64,000 bases of DNA, taken from positions 1 through 64,000 of the forward strand of contig QANT01006070.1 of the NCBI GenBank assembly GCA_003254885.1, written 5' to 3'. A program made the position numbers and the translations under genes. The notes beneath the pieces are model-generated. The model ran no database searches. It saw only the letters and a list, made by a program, of their open reading frames with translations, and was not told the origin of the DNA. The stretch's first letter is position 1; every line of letters starts with the position of its first letter. Of the stretch, positions 38,244 to 50,491 are shown piece after piece. The DNA comes from Purshia tridentata. Its lineage: Eukaryota; Streptophyta; Magnoliopsida; Rosales; Rosaceae.

Positions 38244-38479
38244 GACCGAAGCATATGCATATGTATGTATGACTGCAGTGGATTGATCGAGCACCAAGTA
38301 ATCTTCAGCTAAATAATGATTGAATGTCACGAATTTCAAAATTGATATAGTTGAGCTAGCCCTAGCTACCTATTAATGGATGGTTGACACCACTAATTAA
38401 TGGATGAAACAGAATATGGGCAGAGACCCCAGCGTATGGGAGAGGAAGGATAATGGTGTAATTGGGATCCATATCTGCA

Positions 38480-38481
38480 TT

Positions 38482-38507
<26 letters not shown>
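38480..38507. repeat. (TA)n microsatellite
   Basis: Uninterrupted TA dinucleotide tract of about 13 units in AT-rich intergenic DNA. Confidence 0.9.
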
Positions 38508-38512
<5 letters not shown>

Positions 38513-39190
38513 ATGTTACAAAATCATTGGACACTAAAATCCATTTTTAAGTTATCAAAAGTTCAAAACAATTGAACGAATCAACAATTTTATTTTAAGA
38601 ATATTGGGTCTTTCTTAGCCTTTTATTGCTAATTAAACGTTATATTTGTTTCATCATAGTATTAGAACAGATTAACTCACTTATGTATTATCTTTCACTT
38701 TATTTACAAATTAATATATTTATAGCTAACTTAGGTTTTTATTTTTTTAATTAAAAAACAGTAGATAAAGCAAAAGAATATTCTACTTTTATACTTATTG
38801 ATTTTAAATTAACATTAATATATGTCCTAGGCTCCTAGCTATAATTAATTTCTTTCTTTTTGGACATGTACATAATTTTGACCCAAAAAAAAAAAATTAT
38901 ATGTACCTAATTGGATCATGACAATTATAAAATACATCGATCCAAAATCTGTGCTGGGCCAGTAAATATTGTTTTGCTAAATAATACGCAACATATGGAC
39001 GCTTGTGGTCCAATTATTACTTACATAATCGTATATCATGATTCATGACAAACAATTCAAACATGTTTCTTTATTTTTGTTTTTATTTAGAGGAGAAGGC
39101 GTGAACGGGACCAAACTCTAGAATTAAATGTGATATATCATATTATTGTATATGAGAGTTTTTTTCATTAAGAAAAGCTATCTATTTATT

Positions 39191-39541
39191 CCATCCACCA
39201 TCCACCAATTTTTTCTTCTATTATTTTCATTTCACAATGTATTTTTATGATCCAAACCGTTTATATTTTAAATAATTATTTGAAGATTATTTCTGTAAAA
39301 AATCAATTAACTCATAAATCGTTTGATCATATAATCGTTAGAAATAAACTAATGGTAAATCAAATCGTTACCAAAACCATTTGTTTATTTAATCATAGTT
39401 ACATAAGTAAACAATTTTTGATTTGATTGATTTTTTATAAAGATGATCTTCATACTTAGATATAACAAATAAACGGTTTTGATCATGAATTTACAATGTA
39501 AAATAAGAATAATAAAAAGAAGATCGGTGAAGAAAGTGGAT
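39191..39541. mobile_element. non-autonomous DNA element with long terminal inverted repeats
   Basis: The left arm (atgatccaaaccgtttat, tgaagattat, taaaaaatcaattaa) is mirrored at the right (ttgattgattttttata, gatgatcttca, aaacggttttgatcat). The inverted similarity extends over more than 100 bp per arm, out to ccatccacc... and ...ggtgaagaaagtgg. No coding capacity. Exact ends and target duplication are unclear. Confidence 0.75.
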
Positions 39542-40561
39542 TTAGAGAAGATATATGGACATCATTTCCCTACTTCATATATTATAATTTTATAAATAAT
39601 TAACTTAAAATAGTGTTATAAATTTTGGGATTCCCAATAATTGATATACGGTACCAGTCTAGCCTATTGGATATGATCGACCTTGAAGACAGAAATGAAT
39701 TTTGAACCATATGTTTCATGATTTAGCAAGACAAGCCAAATCCTATATATATAATCTATCAAAATAGGGGCCTAATTATAATCTAAACTAAAAAAAGCTT
39801 TACTAAGAACATGTGCAATGCTAAAGGTCAATTGGTATGTCAATACAAGCCTACTGACCTCCATTTTTTAAATTTGTCAATTATTGACTTGATTTAAGCT
39901 GTTTTGTTTACAATGTTTCAAGTGACTAGCATGAGTCAATAGGTATGTATTTTTTAATATTTTCGTATATTCTCTTACAAATTGAAATTTTTAATTTTAT
40001 TTATTTCAAAAATAACACAATTAAAATTATCTCAATGAGATCTTTAAAATGAGCCTAATATTTAACAGTTTTTAATAATTTAAATTAATATCCAAATTTA
40101 ATAAAAAATCATAATTCATATAATAAAGTTGTAGATAATTTAATGAAATTTTACCGTTGAATTGATATTAATATAATCAATGATATTAATACATGAAGTT
40201 GTAGTTGTCAACTTGTAATGTTGTATTGTACCTAAAAAAGAATGATGTGATGATTTGAAATGGTGGTGTTGTATTGATTTTACGCCCAAAACTTTGAAAT
40301 AATGGTGTTTTATTATTAATATTAATGATGTGATGTTGATTAATTAACCATGATGCCCAATTTTTGGTCAAAAAAACAACAATGATGCCCAACTATTCCG
40401 CCCATTGCTTCTGCCCTCGTTATTTTTATTTTTAGTACATATTTTTAAGGAAAAAAGACACAATGATCTCTATGCCCCTCATTATTTCATAGTCCGATAC
40501 TGATATTGACCAATTTTTCCAATAATTTTATGTAAGGATGAAACTATAATAATAAGATTAA

Positions 40562-41463
40562 GGGAAAAGATTTTGGGCCTCAAAAAATTGTGTCTCAATT
40601 GTGCCTCAATTCTATGTGGCAATATAAATTGGACAAATCACTAATTAATTTTTTAGTGATTATACACATCACTATATCAAATTAAAATTATTTTAATTAA
40701 AATACCATTTTATCCCTCCAAAATCTAATAATCCTAATTTAATAATCTTTTCCATTTTTCTCTTTCAATTTCTTCTCTATGACCCTTCTAATTCCATATT
40801 CCTAGCTAATTTATTTTCATCTCTTTCAATAATTAATTTTTTTTGCTCTTTCAATTTCTTAGAATAAGAATTCTTAACTTTTATTCAGATCACTTTTTTT
40901 GTTTGTTTTCATTTATTTACTTTTCTTAGAAGAAGAAACTTTCTCACCTTCCAAACAAACCCAGATGAGATGGTTCCAATTAATCCCTAATCAGATCTGA
41001 TCATGCTTCTATCTATGAATTCTAGCTTTAGCTATATGCAATATGTACAACCGCAGGTTTAATTAGTTTGATCAACATACACATAGATCATGTACATGTT
41101 AGGAGGACTATATATATAGGGTTCGCAGATTTTCGTTGGCTAGCTTCTATTCATCAATATATGTGCAAAAATAAAAGAGACTAGTTGTGAACCACAGTTT
41201 TGACTACGTGAGATGCTTTGCTAAAAAACTTAGGTAAGTTTAGATATAATATAGGTGCTGTGGAGTAAAGCATGATTCGAAAGGGACACACAGTGTTTAT
41301 TATTTATTTATTTATTTTGTATTTTCTTTTATAATTTAAATCTTTTTTAAGAATTATAAAAAGGCTAAAATGGTCTTTATAAAAATGATGTAGTTAAATA
41401 AATAATGAGATGGAAATTATATGTCTTTGAGGCACAATTTATTGAGGCACCCTAGCACTTCCC
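40562..41463. mobile_element. Mutator-like non-autonomous element with 9-bp target duplication
   Basis: The element is 902 bp and begins GGGAAAAGATTTTGGGCCTC; its other end, reverse-complemented, begins GGGAAGTGCTAGGGTGCCTC. The similarity continues through CAA.AAATTGTG.CTCAA (about 38 bp of inverted repeat). It is flanked on both sides by the same nine bases, taagattaa (40553-40561 and 41464-41472). A 9-bp duplication is typical of Mutator-like elements. The interior has no transposase frame. It contains a stretch with a more ordinary, leader- or intron-like composition around 40780-41150 that could be captured DNA, but I recognise no gene in it. Confidence 0.85.
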
Positions 41464-42207
41464 TAAGATTAAACTTATTGAAAGAGAAGTGAGGTGAGCA
41501 AATTGAGGATCGATGGTAATATTCGGATAATTAAGAATGGTTAATTACAATTATAAGCAAAAGAGACACAAAAAACGTTAAATGCAATAAATTAAGGTTG
41601 GTTAAGCTTTATTGTAACGGTGGCAGCGAGAATATTGGCGATTAATAAAGATTAATTAATATCACAAGTTGCATTACAATAATGCGTGGTACAGAGTCCA
41701 TAGGAAGCTTGTTGGGACTTTGCATGCATGAACAATACCTCATTATTAACATTCACAGCCTTCGGTTACGTACACAATAAAATTTCATTTTAAGGAATTT
41801 CATTCACTACGTACTAACATCTCCTATATATATCATGTGACTAGCATGCATATAATGAGGGATAAATATTCACGGTTATATATATATACAACCGTTGCAA
41901 CTAAGGATTTTAACATTTTAAATGCATAGGTGGTCGTACAGTGCTTTAGTGATTACGTACGTACATGTTTATGGAGATGGTTATAGGACAAGGCTAGATA
42001 ATTTTTTTAAAAACTTGTCCATTATTCCTACTCGAAATGATGACGCATGATTTTAAATTGCAAATTTCGTTCTCAACAGGTCTTGCTCTCTTGATGTTGC
42101 TCCCTTTTCTCTATATTCCCCACATCATTGACAAATATTCATTTCAATATAAGCCCCTTCTATTGAGGGATTCTTCAAATAATTTTATTTAAGGGATCCT
42201 CGTAAGG

Positions 42208-42491
42208 CTAGATTTATATGGTATTTCAATGATCCAAATTATTTATTTTTAGGTTTATATTCAATTATCATTTTTGTAAACAATTTAGACAAATTGGAAA
42301 CCATATAAGCTATATAACTTTGATCAAATAAATAAACGAACATAATATTTTCAATAAACACTCGCAATAATGACCATTTAATCAAACAAATATATGTAAA
42401 TGATTTCCGATTTAGTTAATTTTTTGCAAGAATAATTATTCAATAGAGATCTAAAATGTAGATTATTCCAATCATTAAAATAAAATTTAGA
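42208..42491. mobile_element. second, smaller relative of the 39191 element
   Basis: The left arm (tatttcaatgatccaaatta...) and right arm (...tagattattccaatcattaaaa) are diverged inverted copies. The arm sequence atgatccaaa..tttat is shared with the element at 39191-39541, so the two probably belong to one family. More decayed; ends approximate. Confidence 0.55.
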
Positions 42492-43724
42492 TTAGGTTTC
42501 ACAAAAAAATGAGAAATCCCATATATATATATATATACCTCTTCAGCTTCTTAAGGAGGCGGTAACTTCTAATACAAGGGATTGTGAAAATCCAAACTAG
42601 ATCGATGCATGCATATGCAAATATCATCTCGAGTACGTGCTTTAGTTTATATAATTTATCATATATATATATATATATGATATCGTATTACATGCTAATT
42701 AGCTGTATACTTCACAAAAAATTTATATAATACTTTGGAAAATGAATATGTAAATACCATGAAGTCTAAGATATATATATAGAACATGCAAAAGGAAAAA
42801 GTAAAAAAGCAAAGGGAAATTAAAAGAAAAATTAAAAGTCAAAATTGTCCAGCATATATATCAAATCAATTAATTAAATAATTAACGCAGAGCTGTACCA
42901 TTGATTAAACCGTGTTGGTAGCATTTGAATTATATATAGTTTGGACAAAATCTAATATCTTTTCAACTTTGTTGATTTGTTCTTGAACGCTTCCATTGTC
43001 CCTTCTGTGATCAAATGGCTGTCTCACGGCCTATATAGCTATGTTTGAATTTTTCAGTTGATTCATTCATACTAAAAAAACTAAGAAAACACAAGTGCAC
43101 GAAACGTATAAAGAGTCTCATGGGTTTTCTTAAGCAAGTTTTTAGGTACGTAATTGAGTTTGACTAGCAAGCCCCAAGTCTTTGGAGTGTTGCACTAATT
43201 AATTGCTATATATATATTATAGTTTATTCGAATTCATGTGTGATAATTAAAGTAGTGCTCAAAGAGTTTCCAAATTTATTAACCAATATATCAAAAACAA
43301 AAGAGAGTATGTGGAAAATAAATCTATCTATTTTGGATTGACTTTAATTTTAGACTTGTTCCATAGATGCTAGCTACATATTATTGTTAATTAATTAGGG
43401 AAATCCTCACTATCTTTGCGGACCATATATCGATATTAATTATCGTGTATGAGTATTATATGAACTCATTCAAGTGCCAAGTTTTATTTCAAAAATTTGT
43501 AATACAATTACTAGTGGATAATTTAAACTTATTAAATCACTTTTCTAATGTGAAATTAAATCAATTTATATATCAATGATCATAACTTGTATCGAACTAC
43601 AAAATCCTCTATATATTGAAGTACTTTATAAAAAGTAACACCACACTTCACCATCTTCGAACAAGATTTTTAAAAGCTTGATTTGGCTTTATTATTAGTT
43701 ACCCACTTGCAATTTCACATGGAA

Positions 43725-43910
43725 TGTATCACTTGAACTTTTCACGTTATTGCAATAAACCATCTAAATTTTGGATGACACTTGACTTTTTTAATAAAAA
43801 TTATGATGGAAACGCAAATAAGTGATAAATTATAATAACGTGTAAAGTTCATGTGGTACACTGTCGCAATTTTTTTTCATACGGTCCATCGCAAAAACGT
43901 GTAAAATTCA
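43725..43910. repeat. inverted repeat, possible MITE remnant
   Basis: cacttgaacttttcacgttattgc near 43731 reappears inverted as ataataacgtgtaaagttcatgtg near 43833, and again in part near 43895 (aaaacgtgtaaaattcaggtgg). Arms of about 24 bp, some 100 bp apart. No coding. Confidence 0.5.
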
Positions 43911-44565
43911 GGTGGATAATTTGTAAATAAGTAGCTTGATTAATACCAAAAATGAATTGGTCCAACTATGAACTACCCATTAATTAAGAGATTAATTAAC
44001 ATTGTTTTGAAAAAGTGCATATGTGAAGGAATTTAGGCATCTTATATCAAAACTAATTGGCAACGAGAAAAGCAGTTTAAATTTTTATAAATCATTAGAA
44101 AAATCTTCATATTTCCAAACGTGTGATTTGTCTCAACAATATATAGTATCAGATTGAGTTTAAAAATAATTATTTACATATCCATTAGTTCTATGTGAAT
44201 TAGAGTTGGCCTAATAGGCTAAGAATAAAAGCTCTATTCATACATATATGGGTTTGAACCCTCCCCTCCCTTCATGAATTCATCTACGTTGGTAAGTCCC
44301 TAATCAAAAGAAGAAAAAAATGCAATCTAGGTTGGTAAGTCATTCACATATATAATTATCAGTTAAATGCGTATTTTTATGGATCACTTGCAAGCAGACA
44401 GACTGAGAGTGAGTGAAGATAAATATGACTCGAAACGTAGAAAATTTGTTCTGGTTCTTGATGGTATCAGAAATCAGAACACTAAATATTTACGCTTTCA
44501 CAAATCAACAAGAAAACACATCAAATATTCAAATCAAGTTTTTCAATAAAACACGAAAGGACTGT

Positions 44566-44571
44566 CACGTG
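44566..44571. promoter_or_regulatory. G-box (CACGTG) upstream of HMGR copy A
   Basis: Perfect palindromic CACGTG, 394 bases before the HMGR start and about 200 before the TATA box. In plants this binds bHLH and bZIP factors; use here is inferred from position only. Confidence 0.4.
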
Positions 44572-44774
44572 GAAAAGGCAGGCATCGCAGCTGCACGAGT
44601 CCGTAGAAGTAGTGCATGGGATCCGACCCGTAGATCCGAATCAGATAAAACAAACCCGCCACGCGTAGCACGCCCAACGTGTGAGCCTCGTGTCCAGCTA
44701 CCAAAGCTAGCGCGCCAAACAGCTACCATAGCTCTTCTCCTCCACTTCACTCCTTCGCTCCTCTCATTTTTGTC

Positions 44775-44783
44775 TATAAAAAA
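44775..44783 (+). promoter_or_regulatory. candidate TATA box of HMGR copy A
   Basis: TATAAAAAA at 185 bases before the ATG. The CT-rich leader that follows (ccccatttctctctaaccgc, 44921-44940) is repeated before HMGR copy B, which argues that this is real leader sequence. Confidence 0.55.
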
Positions 44784-44959
44784 CAGACCAAAACCTCCCG
44801 TTTTTCATTTAACCCATTTTAACAAACCAAACAAACCCCAAATTAATTAATCATTTCCATCCTCTCTCTCCATGTTGATTTATATAGAATTTTCTTAATT
44901 GAACAGTTTGAATCCCGGTCCCCATTTCTCTCTAACCGCACCCAACCTCAAATTAAATA

Positions 44960-47900
44960 ATGGACGTTCGCCGGCGAATTCCCCTTCCACCTTCTCCAGC
45001 TCCCGCCGGCGAACTCATCGTCAAGAAAAAGAATAATAAGCAGCAAAAGAATCTGACGGCCTCCGATGCTCTTCCTCTGCCGCTTTACCTGACCAACGGC
45101 CTCTTCTTCACGCTCTTCTTCACCGTCTCCTACTTCCTCCTCCACCGCTGGCGCGAGAAGATCCGCACCTCCACTCCCCTCCACATCGTCACTCTCTCCG
45201 AGATCGCCGCCCTCTTCTCCTTCTTCGCCTCCGTCGTCTACCTCCTCGGCTTCTTCGGCATTGACTTCGTCCAGTCCTTCATCTTCCCCCGCACCACCCA
45301 CCTCCTCGACGATAACTGGGACCACGTCGTCGTCGCCCAACCCCCACCACCACCTCCACCACGACGACAACAAAAAGATGAAGATAAAAACGACAAGTCG
45401 TCGTCGGTCGAAACCGACGAGGAGATCATCCAGTCCGTCGTGTCCGGAACGACGCCGTCCTACACTCTGGAGTCCAAAGTCGGGGACTGCAGAAGAGCGG
45501 CGTCGATCCGGCGCGAGGCTCTGCAGCTAACGACATGTCGTTCACTGGAGGGACTTCCATTACAAGGCTTCGATTACGAATCGGTTTTGGGACAGTGCAT
45601 AGAGATGCCGATCGGGTACGTGCAGGTCCCGGTGGGAATCGCCGGGCCGCTGCTGCTGGACGGAGCGGAGTTCAACGTGCCGATGGCGACGACGGAGGGG
45701 TGCCTGGTAGCGAGCACCAACAGGGGCTGCAAAGCCATCTACGCCTCCGGTGGGTCCCGCAGCGTGGTGCTCAAGGACGGCATGACCCGAGCCCCCGTTG
45801 TCCGCTTCGCATCTGCCACCAGAGCCGCCCAGCTCAAGTTCTTCGTCGAGGACTCAGACAACTTTGATACTCTCGCCGTCGTTTTCAACAGGTTTCTAGT
45901 TTCATTTTCTTTCATTTTTATTTGGGAATTTCCCTCCTTTTTTTCTTTTAATTTTATTTAATTTATTCAGAGTATTAAAAACTTGTCTCAAAGTCAACAA
46001 CGTCTTCTTATTATTATTATTGCATGGAGTGCAATTTCAGGTAATGGGAATTAAATAGAAGTACAATAGCGAATATTCAAACATATATGTTCAAAGAAGA
46101 TTTCTTACTACTACAACTTAGTAAGCTTTTGGACCAAAAAGAAAAGTTGGTAACCGATGTTGATGGGTTTTTTTTTTTTTTCAACTGTTTGTCTAGATGA
46201 ATAAGTAAATAGGAAAGTATATATATTATTTGTTTTATTTATATAAAATAATTAATATTATTAATTAGTTGTGTGTATGTTATTCACTTCACTGTTCAGA
46301 TCTAGTAGATTTGCAAAGTTGCAAGGTATTCAATGCGCAATAGCAGGGAAGAATCTGTACATGAGGTTTACATGCAGCACTGGAGATGCCATGGGGATGA
46401 ACATGGTCTCCAAAGGCGTCCAAAATGTTCTTGATTTCCTCCAAAGTGACTTCCCTGACATGGATGTCATCGGCATCTCTGGTAAGTTTTCTGCTCAGTT
46501 TCAGATTCTGATCGATCGATTCCTGATCATGACATATTTATTATATACAGTGCTTATATTAAAATTTGTTTTTATAATATATATATGGTTCTAATTTACT
46601 GTTACATGAACCTCTTTCACATATATGCATATATATTGTGAGAAAAAAATTATATTAAGTCAAATGATACAAAAATTTTTTTGCATAAAGATTAAAGTAT
46701 GTGAGTTTATATTTGAATAAAGAAAATATTTGTGGCATCAAGAATTTGGTAAGTGTAGCACCGCTTAATTGGTTAATTAACATGATTTTTCGGTCATTAA
46801 GTATGAGTTATGTATCACATGTAAGTGTCAATGTCCCATCACCAATGTTTCCATGGGCACCTAATTCTTAAGTGGTTGATGCAGGAAACTTCTGCTCAGA
46901 CAAGAAACCAGCAGCAGTGAATTGGATTCAAGGGCGAGGCAAATCAGTAGTATGCGAGGCACTGATCAAGGAGGAGGTGGTGAGGAAGGTGCTGAAGACC
47001 AACGTGGCTGCCCTGGTGGAGCTTAACATGCTCAAAAACCTCACTGGCTCTGCCATGGCTGGTGCTCTTGGTGGCTTCAATGCCCACGCCAGCAATATTG
47101 TCTCTGCAATCTACCTAGCCACTGGCCAAGACCCTGCTCAGAACGTTGAGAGCTCTCACTGCATCACCATGATGGAGGCTGTCAACGATGGCAACGACCT
47201 TCATGTCTCAGTCTCCATGCCTTCCATTGAGGTACAATATATTAATGCAGCTAATTAATTGGGTAATTCAATTTATAACTCATGATTAATTCTTAATTTC
47301 AAATGAGTTTTAGAGGTGATGCCAATTGTGCAATGAATCCATAGACAAATTTGTCTTTTTTCTCCCTCATAGGATTTAAAAACTCCCGAGTTTGATGGGT
47401 TCTGTGGACACAGAGAGTGTCGGTCCATTGCCGTGATTCCCAATATTAAAATGCAGACTTGTTTCTTTTGGGAAAGAAAACATATATTGATGGTTGGAAT
47501 GAAGTGAATATCTTTGAGATCTTCAATTGAATGGACCCCTGAACAATTTTATATTACAATAACTTGTGACATGCATATATATATCTTGAACCATTCAAAT
47601 TTGACAGATTTACTTTTCTATACTATAATAATATAGAGTTTTAAAGCATTAAATTTATTTGTATGACATACATGTATCTTAGACGAAGTAATGGCAATGA
47701 ATTTGATTTAATTTGAGCATTCAGGTAGGGACAGTAGGAGGAGGAACACAACTTGCATCTCAGTCAGCCTGCTTGAACCTACTGGGAGTGAAGGGTGCGA
47801 GCAGAGAGTCGGCTGGTGCAAACTCAAGGAAACTAGCCACCATTGTAGCTGGTGCAGTGCTAGCAGGGGAGCTGTCACTCATGTCAGCCCTTGCAGCTGG

Positions 47901-47967
47901 GCAGCTTGTGAAGAGCCACATGAAGTACAACAGATCTACCAGGGATGTCTCAAAACTTTGCTTCTAA
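44960..47967 (+). CDS. HMGR: 3-hydroxy-3-methylglutaryl-CoA reductase, tandem copy A
   Basis: Reduces HMG-CoA to mevalonate with two NADPH, the main control step of the cytosolic mevalonate (isoprenoid) pathway; anchored in the ER with the catalytic part in the cytosol. Four exons: 44960-45891, 46300-46481, 46885-47231 and 47725-47967, 567 residues. MDVRRR at the N-terminus matches the plant ER-retention arginine motif. Membrane spans lie at about 41-62 and 82-107, then a variable linker with a Pro run (129-134). The catalytic domain shows [16 protein letters not shown], the catalytic Glu246 in [15 protein letters not shown], Lys378/379 in SDKKPAAVN, Asp454 in GQDPAQN, GTVGGGT and the catalytic His552 in KSHMKYNRS. 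Ser558 in NRS corresponds to the site that SnRK1 phosphorylates in plant HMGR. All key residues are present, so it should be active. It lies 2.5 kb before a second copy in the same direction. Confidence 0.97.
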
Positions 47968-49151
47968 TTAATTGAATCTTAAATCTTGATGTATGCATGT
48001 AGAGAATTAAATTTAATAATCAAGCTCACTAAAGGACACTGTGGGCTGTGGGGGTTGGGAGGAGGGTGGGTGGGCATGTGAGATCACATGTGTTGGAGAA
48101 AGCATATGATATGGGTCAGAAATAACAAAAAGAAAAAGAAAAGAAAAGAAAAAAGATGGCACTTAAAAGGCTGTAATTATGAATTGTTGTGGGGCAAATT
48201 GTTGCTTTAATCTTTGTTGTGTGTTGTCAACTTGTCACAGAGTCTGCTGCCACTTGTGCGGACCAAGAGTTTTTCCAAGTATCTGGTGGGTGATGGGATA
48301 TTTCAGTATAGAGCAGCTGGCTGTTGTAAATTTGTAATCTTCAATTGTTTTTATGTTGTTTGTTGCCTTGTTGGTCATATAATTTGTCTACTACTTTTGT
48401 ATAAACTTTTTAGAATTAAAACTCATCTTCATATTGGATTTTAATGCGCTTTGTTGCAATTAATCTCAATCAGAAAAGGGATTTAATTTGTACATACATT
48501 ATTATATCATGTGATCATGCGCTTTGTTGCAATCTCAATCAGAAATTGTCTTGTGATTTTGTGATTAATGCAATACCCTTTCAACTCTACTTTCTCAAGC
48601 ACATAAATATATATATGAATAGGAGGAAGAGGAACATACAATGAATTTAGATAATACTTATCATTAAGGCACCTGTGTGGGTTTGGTAGAACGATTCACA
48701 TACATATGTCTATTCCTTTGGACAATGACAACTCATAAATACTCAATAAATAGTCAGCTTAACCATTTATGGGTCTGGAGGTTGAGTTCAGTCAACATCT
48801 AGCCATGCATGGTAGCTTATGTAATAGAACATAGAGGTCCATGCTAACATGCATATGATACTATGAACATTCTTTTTTGTAATGTCTAAACAATAAAGGA
48901 TGTGGTTGAGACTTGAACCCATGATTGGTGTCCTGAGAAGTGAGAAGTTAGGTGAAAACTTTAAGTCCCAAATCACTCGTTCGTCCACCCAAAAAACAGA
49001 TGTACAGAAGCAAAATATATGGGCCAGAGGGCAATAGCCCACCAACATGACTTGAAGAAATCGATCGGTCCATTGAGATGGCAAATGGGGCCCAGCTAAA
49101 AAGAACCCAGAAAAATTGACCCAAAAAAAAAAAGATAAAAAAATAACAAAA
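47968..49151. other. 3' region of HMGR copy A
   Basis: Begins with a 3' UTR that is still alignable to that of copy B (attaaatttaataatcaagc and the following bases). A short direct repeat (atgcgctttgttgcaat, near 48444 and 48518) occurs further on. No other gene recognised. Confidence 0.6.
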
Positions 49152-49224
49152 CGCCGTCTGTGGGAATCGAACCCACGACCACGTGGTTAAAAGCCACGCG
49201 CTCTACCAGCTGAGCTAAGACGGC
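49152..49224 (-). tRNA. tRNA-Lys (anticodon UUU)
   Basis: On the minus strand it reads GCCGTCTTAGCTCAGCTGGT at the 5' end, a perfect 7-bp acceptor stem (GCCGTCT/AGACGGC), D arm GCTC/GAGC, anticodon stem CGTGG/CCACG with loop CTTTTAA (anticodon TTT), variable TGGTC, T arm GTGGG/CCCAC with TTCGAAT, and discriminator G, 73 nt without CCA. A and B box promoters are intact. A T-rich stretch follows the 3' end as pol III terminator (about 49132-49148 read on the minus strand). Confidence 0.97.
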
Positions 49225-50491
49225 TTACTTGTTATGGTTTAACAATATTTTGTATATAATTTAGTTTTCGTCAGAGAATTATGGAAGATGTAAAAGAGCA
49301 TAATGATATGTTGGTTTCTTTGTTCTGGCTGCAGATGCTTGCATGCTCTAGTTTGTGTTGTAATGTAAATGAGCAAATAAGTGAATCTTCGACCAATTAC
49401 CTTTGAAATTAAATGGAAAGTGGAAAAAGAAAACAAGAAATGCAGATGTGCATGCACACCTGTCTCAGCTCAGTCCATGACTCTAATAATGGGATGATAT
49501 AATGTGCATATGATATGACCTGTTATGCATAAAATTAAAGTACAGATCGTCGGCAGCAACACGGTCAACACCGACTCAGCAACTTTTGGACGTACGCCTA
49601 CCTGTACATCTTTTTGTCTTTTTGCTATAAACATACCTTTGCTTTTTGTTCTACCAGCGCACCCTTTATTCACCTTGGAATTACATATACACCCCTTAAT
49701 TTATCTGTCAATTAACTTTTTCATTTAACGTCAGTGTGACTGTAATATCTTATGTCATGTTAGAAATATATTATTAATTTATTTAAATTATAACATTTAC
49801 AATTTTTAAGAACATTATTTAGAATTTAAGATTACATTTTAATACCACATAATATTGTCACCAAAAGTCTTTTCTAAATGTCCCACATCACGTCTTTGTA
49901 AGCAATATTCACCGTAATTAATGGCCGTCACCCTCTTTTTTCTACTTTCTCTTCTGTGAACAACATATTAAGCAACCATTCTAGAATCTAGAGTGCTTTA
50001 AAATACAAATCACAAACTAAAAATACTATCGAAGATTCCCATGAATAACCTGCTTCTTGCCACATGTTAAAATGCGTATAAAGGAGACCAGTAACGTGAG
50101 ACTAAGTGACACGTCTCAAAATTGGGGGGCAGAGTTATAATTTCCTTTTTATTTTAAAATAAGGTTATACTAATATGAATTAGTTTAAATCAGCCGATCA
50201 ATTCAGCGGTTCAGATTTTCTAAAAAGAAAAAAAAAAAAAAAAAGCATAAGAACNAAAAAAAAAAAAAAAAAGAGCATAAGAACGAGCCGCATCTCAGTC
50301 CCTGGACTCTCTTCTATATGTTTTATTTTTTTCTTTGGAAAAAAGGGTCCAAAACCGCCGGTCTCTCACTGAAGGCATTTTAACAAACTTGTTATTTGTT
50401 AACCGAATTAAACGAACACCGTCTCGTATATTTTGATTTACTTAAAATTTTCTGAGTGTGCCCCATTTCTCTCTAACCGCACCCAAAATTA
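49225..50491. other. promoter region of HMGR copy B
   Basis: AT-rich. The last about 150 bases resemble the leader of copy A (aaaaccgccggtctctcac, attttaacaaac, ccccatttctctctaaccgc). A poly-A pair with one N (50255) and a short direct repeat mark an assembly doubt. No further gene. Confidence 0.55.

Larger units (their letters stand above)
33961..44560. other. 11-kb gene-poor AT-rich block with transposon remnants
   Basis: No frame longer than about 90 codons and none with recognisable protein similarity on either strand. It contains several inverted-repeat elements (listed separately at 37797, 39191, 40562, 42208 and 43725), a (TA)n tract, two related GACGC-rich blocks around 35583-35670 and scattered TA-rich microsatellites near 42522 and 42660. 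I looked for tRNA-like and long hairpin structures and found none that convinced me. Confidence 0.6.

Noticed and set aside
44367-44850. Plus-strand frames just upstream of HMGR copy A
   Set aside because: They overlap the TATA box and promoter, have no similarity, and stop before the HMGR leader.
45238-45530. Long alternative frames over HMGR exon 1 on both strands
   Set aside because: They are shadows of a GC-rich, Pro/Arg/Ser-coding exon; the same occurs at 50537-51424 and over the thioredoxin reductase exon (57025-57982).
30400-48700. CRISPR array, operon, phage or bacterial defence system
   Set aside because: Spliced genes, plant protein families and plant transposons show nuclear plant DNA; no regularly spaced repeats of that kind are present.
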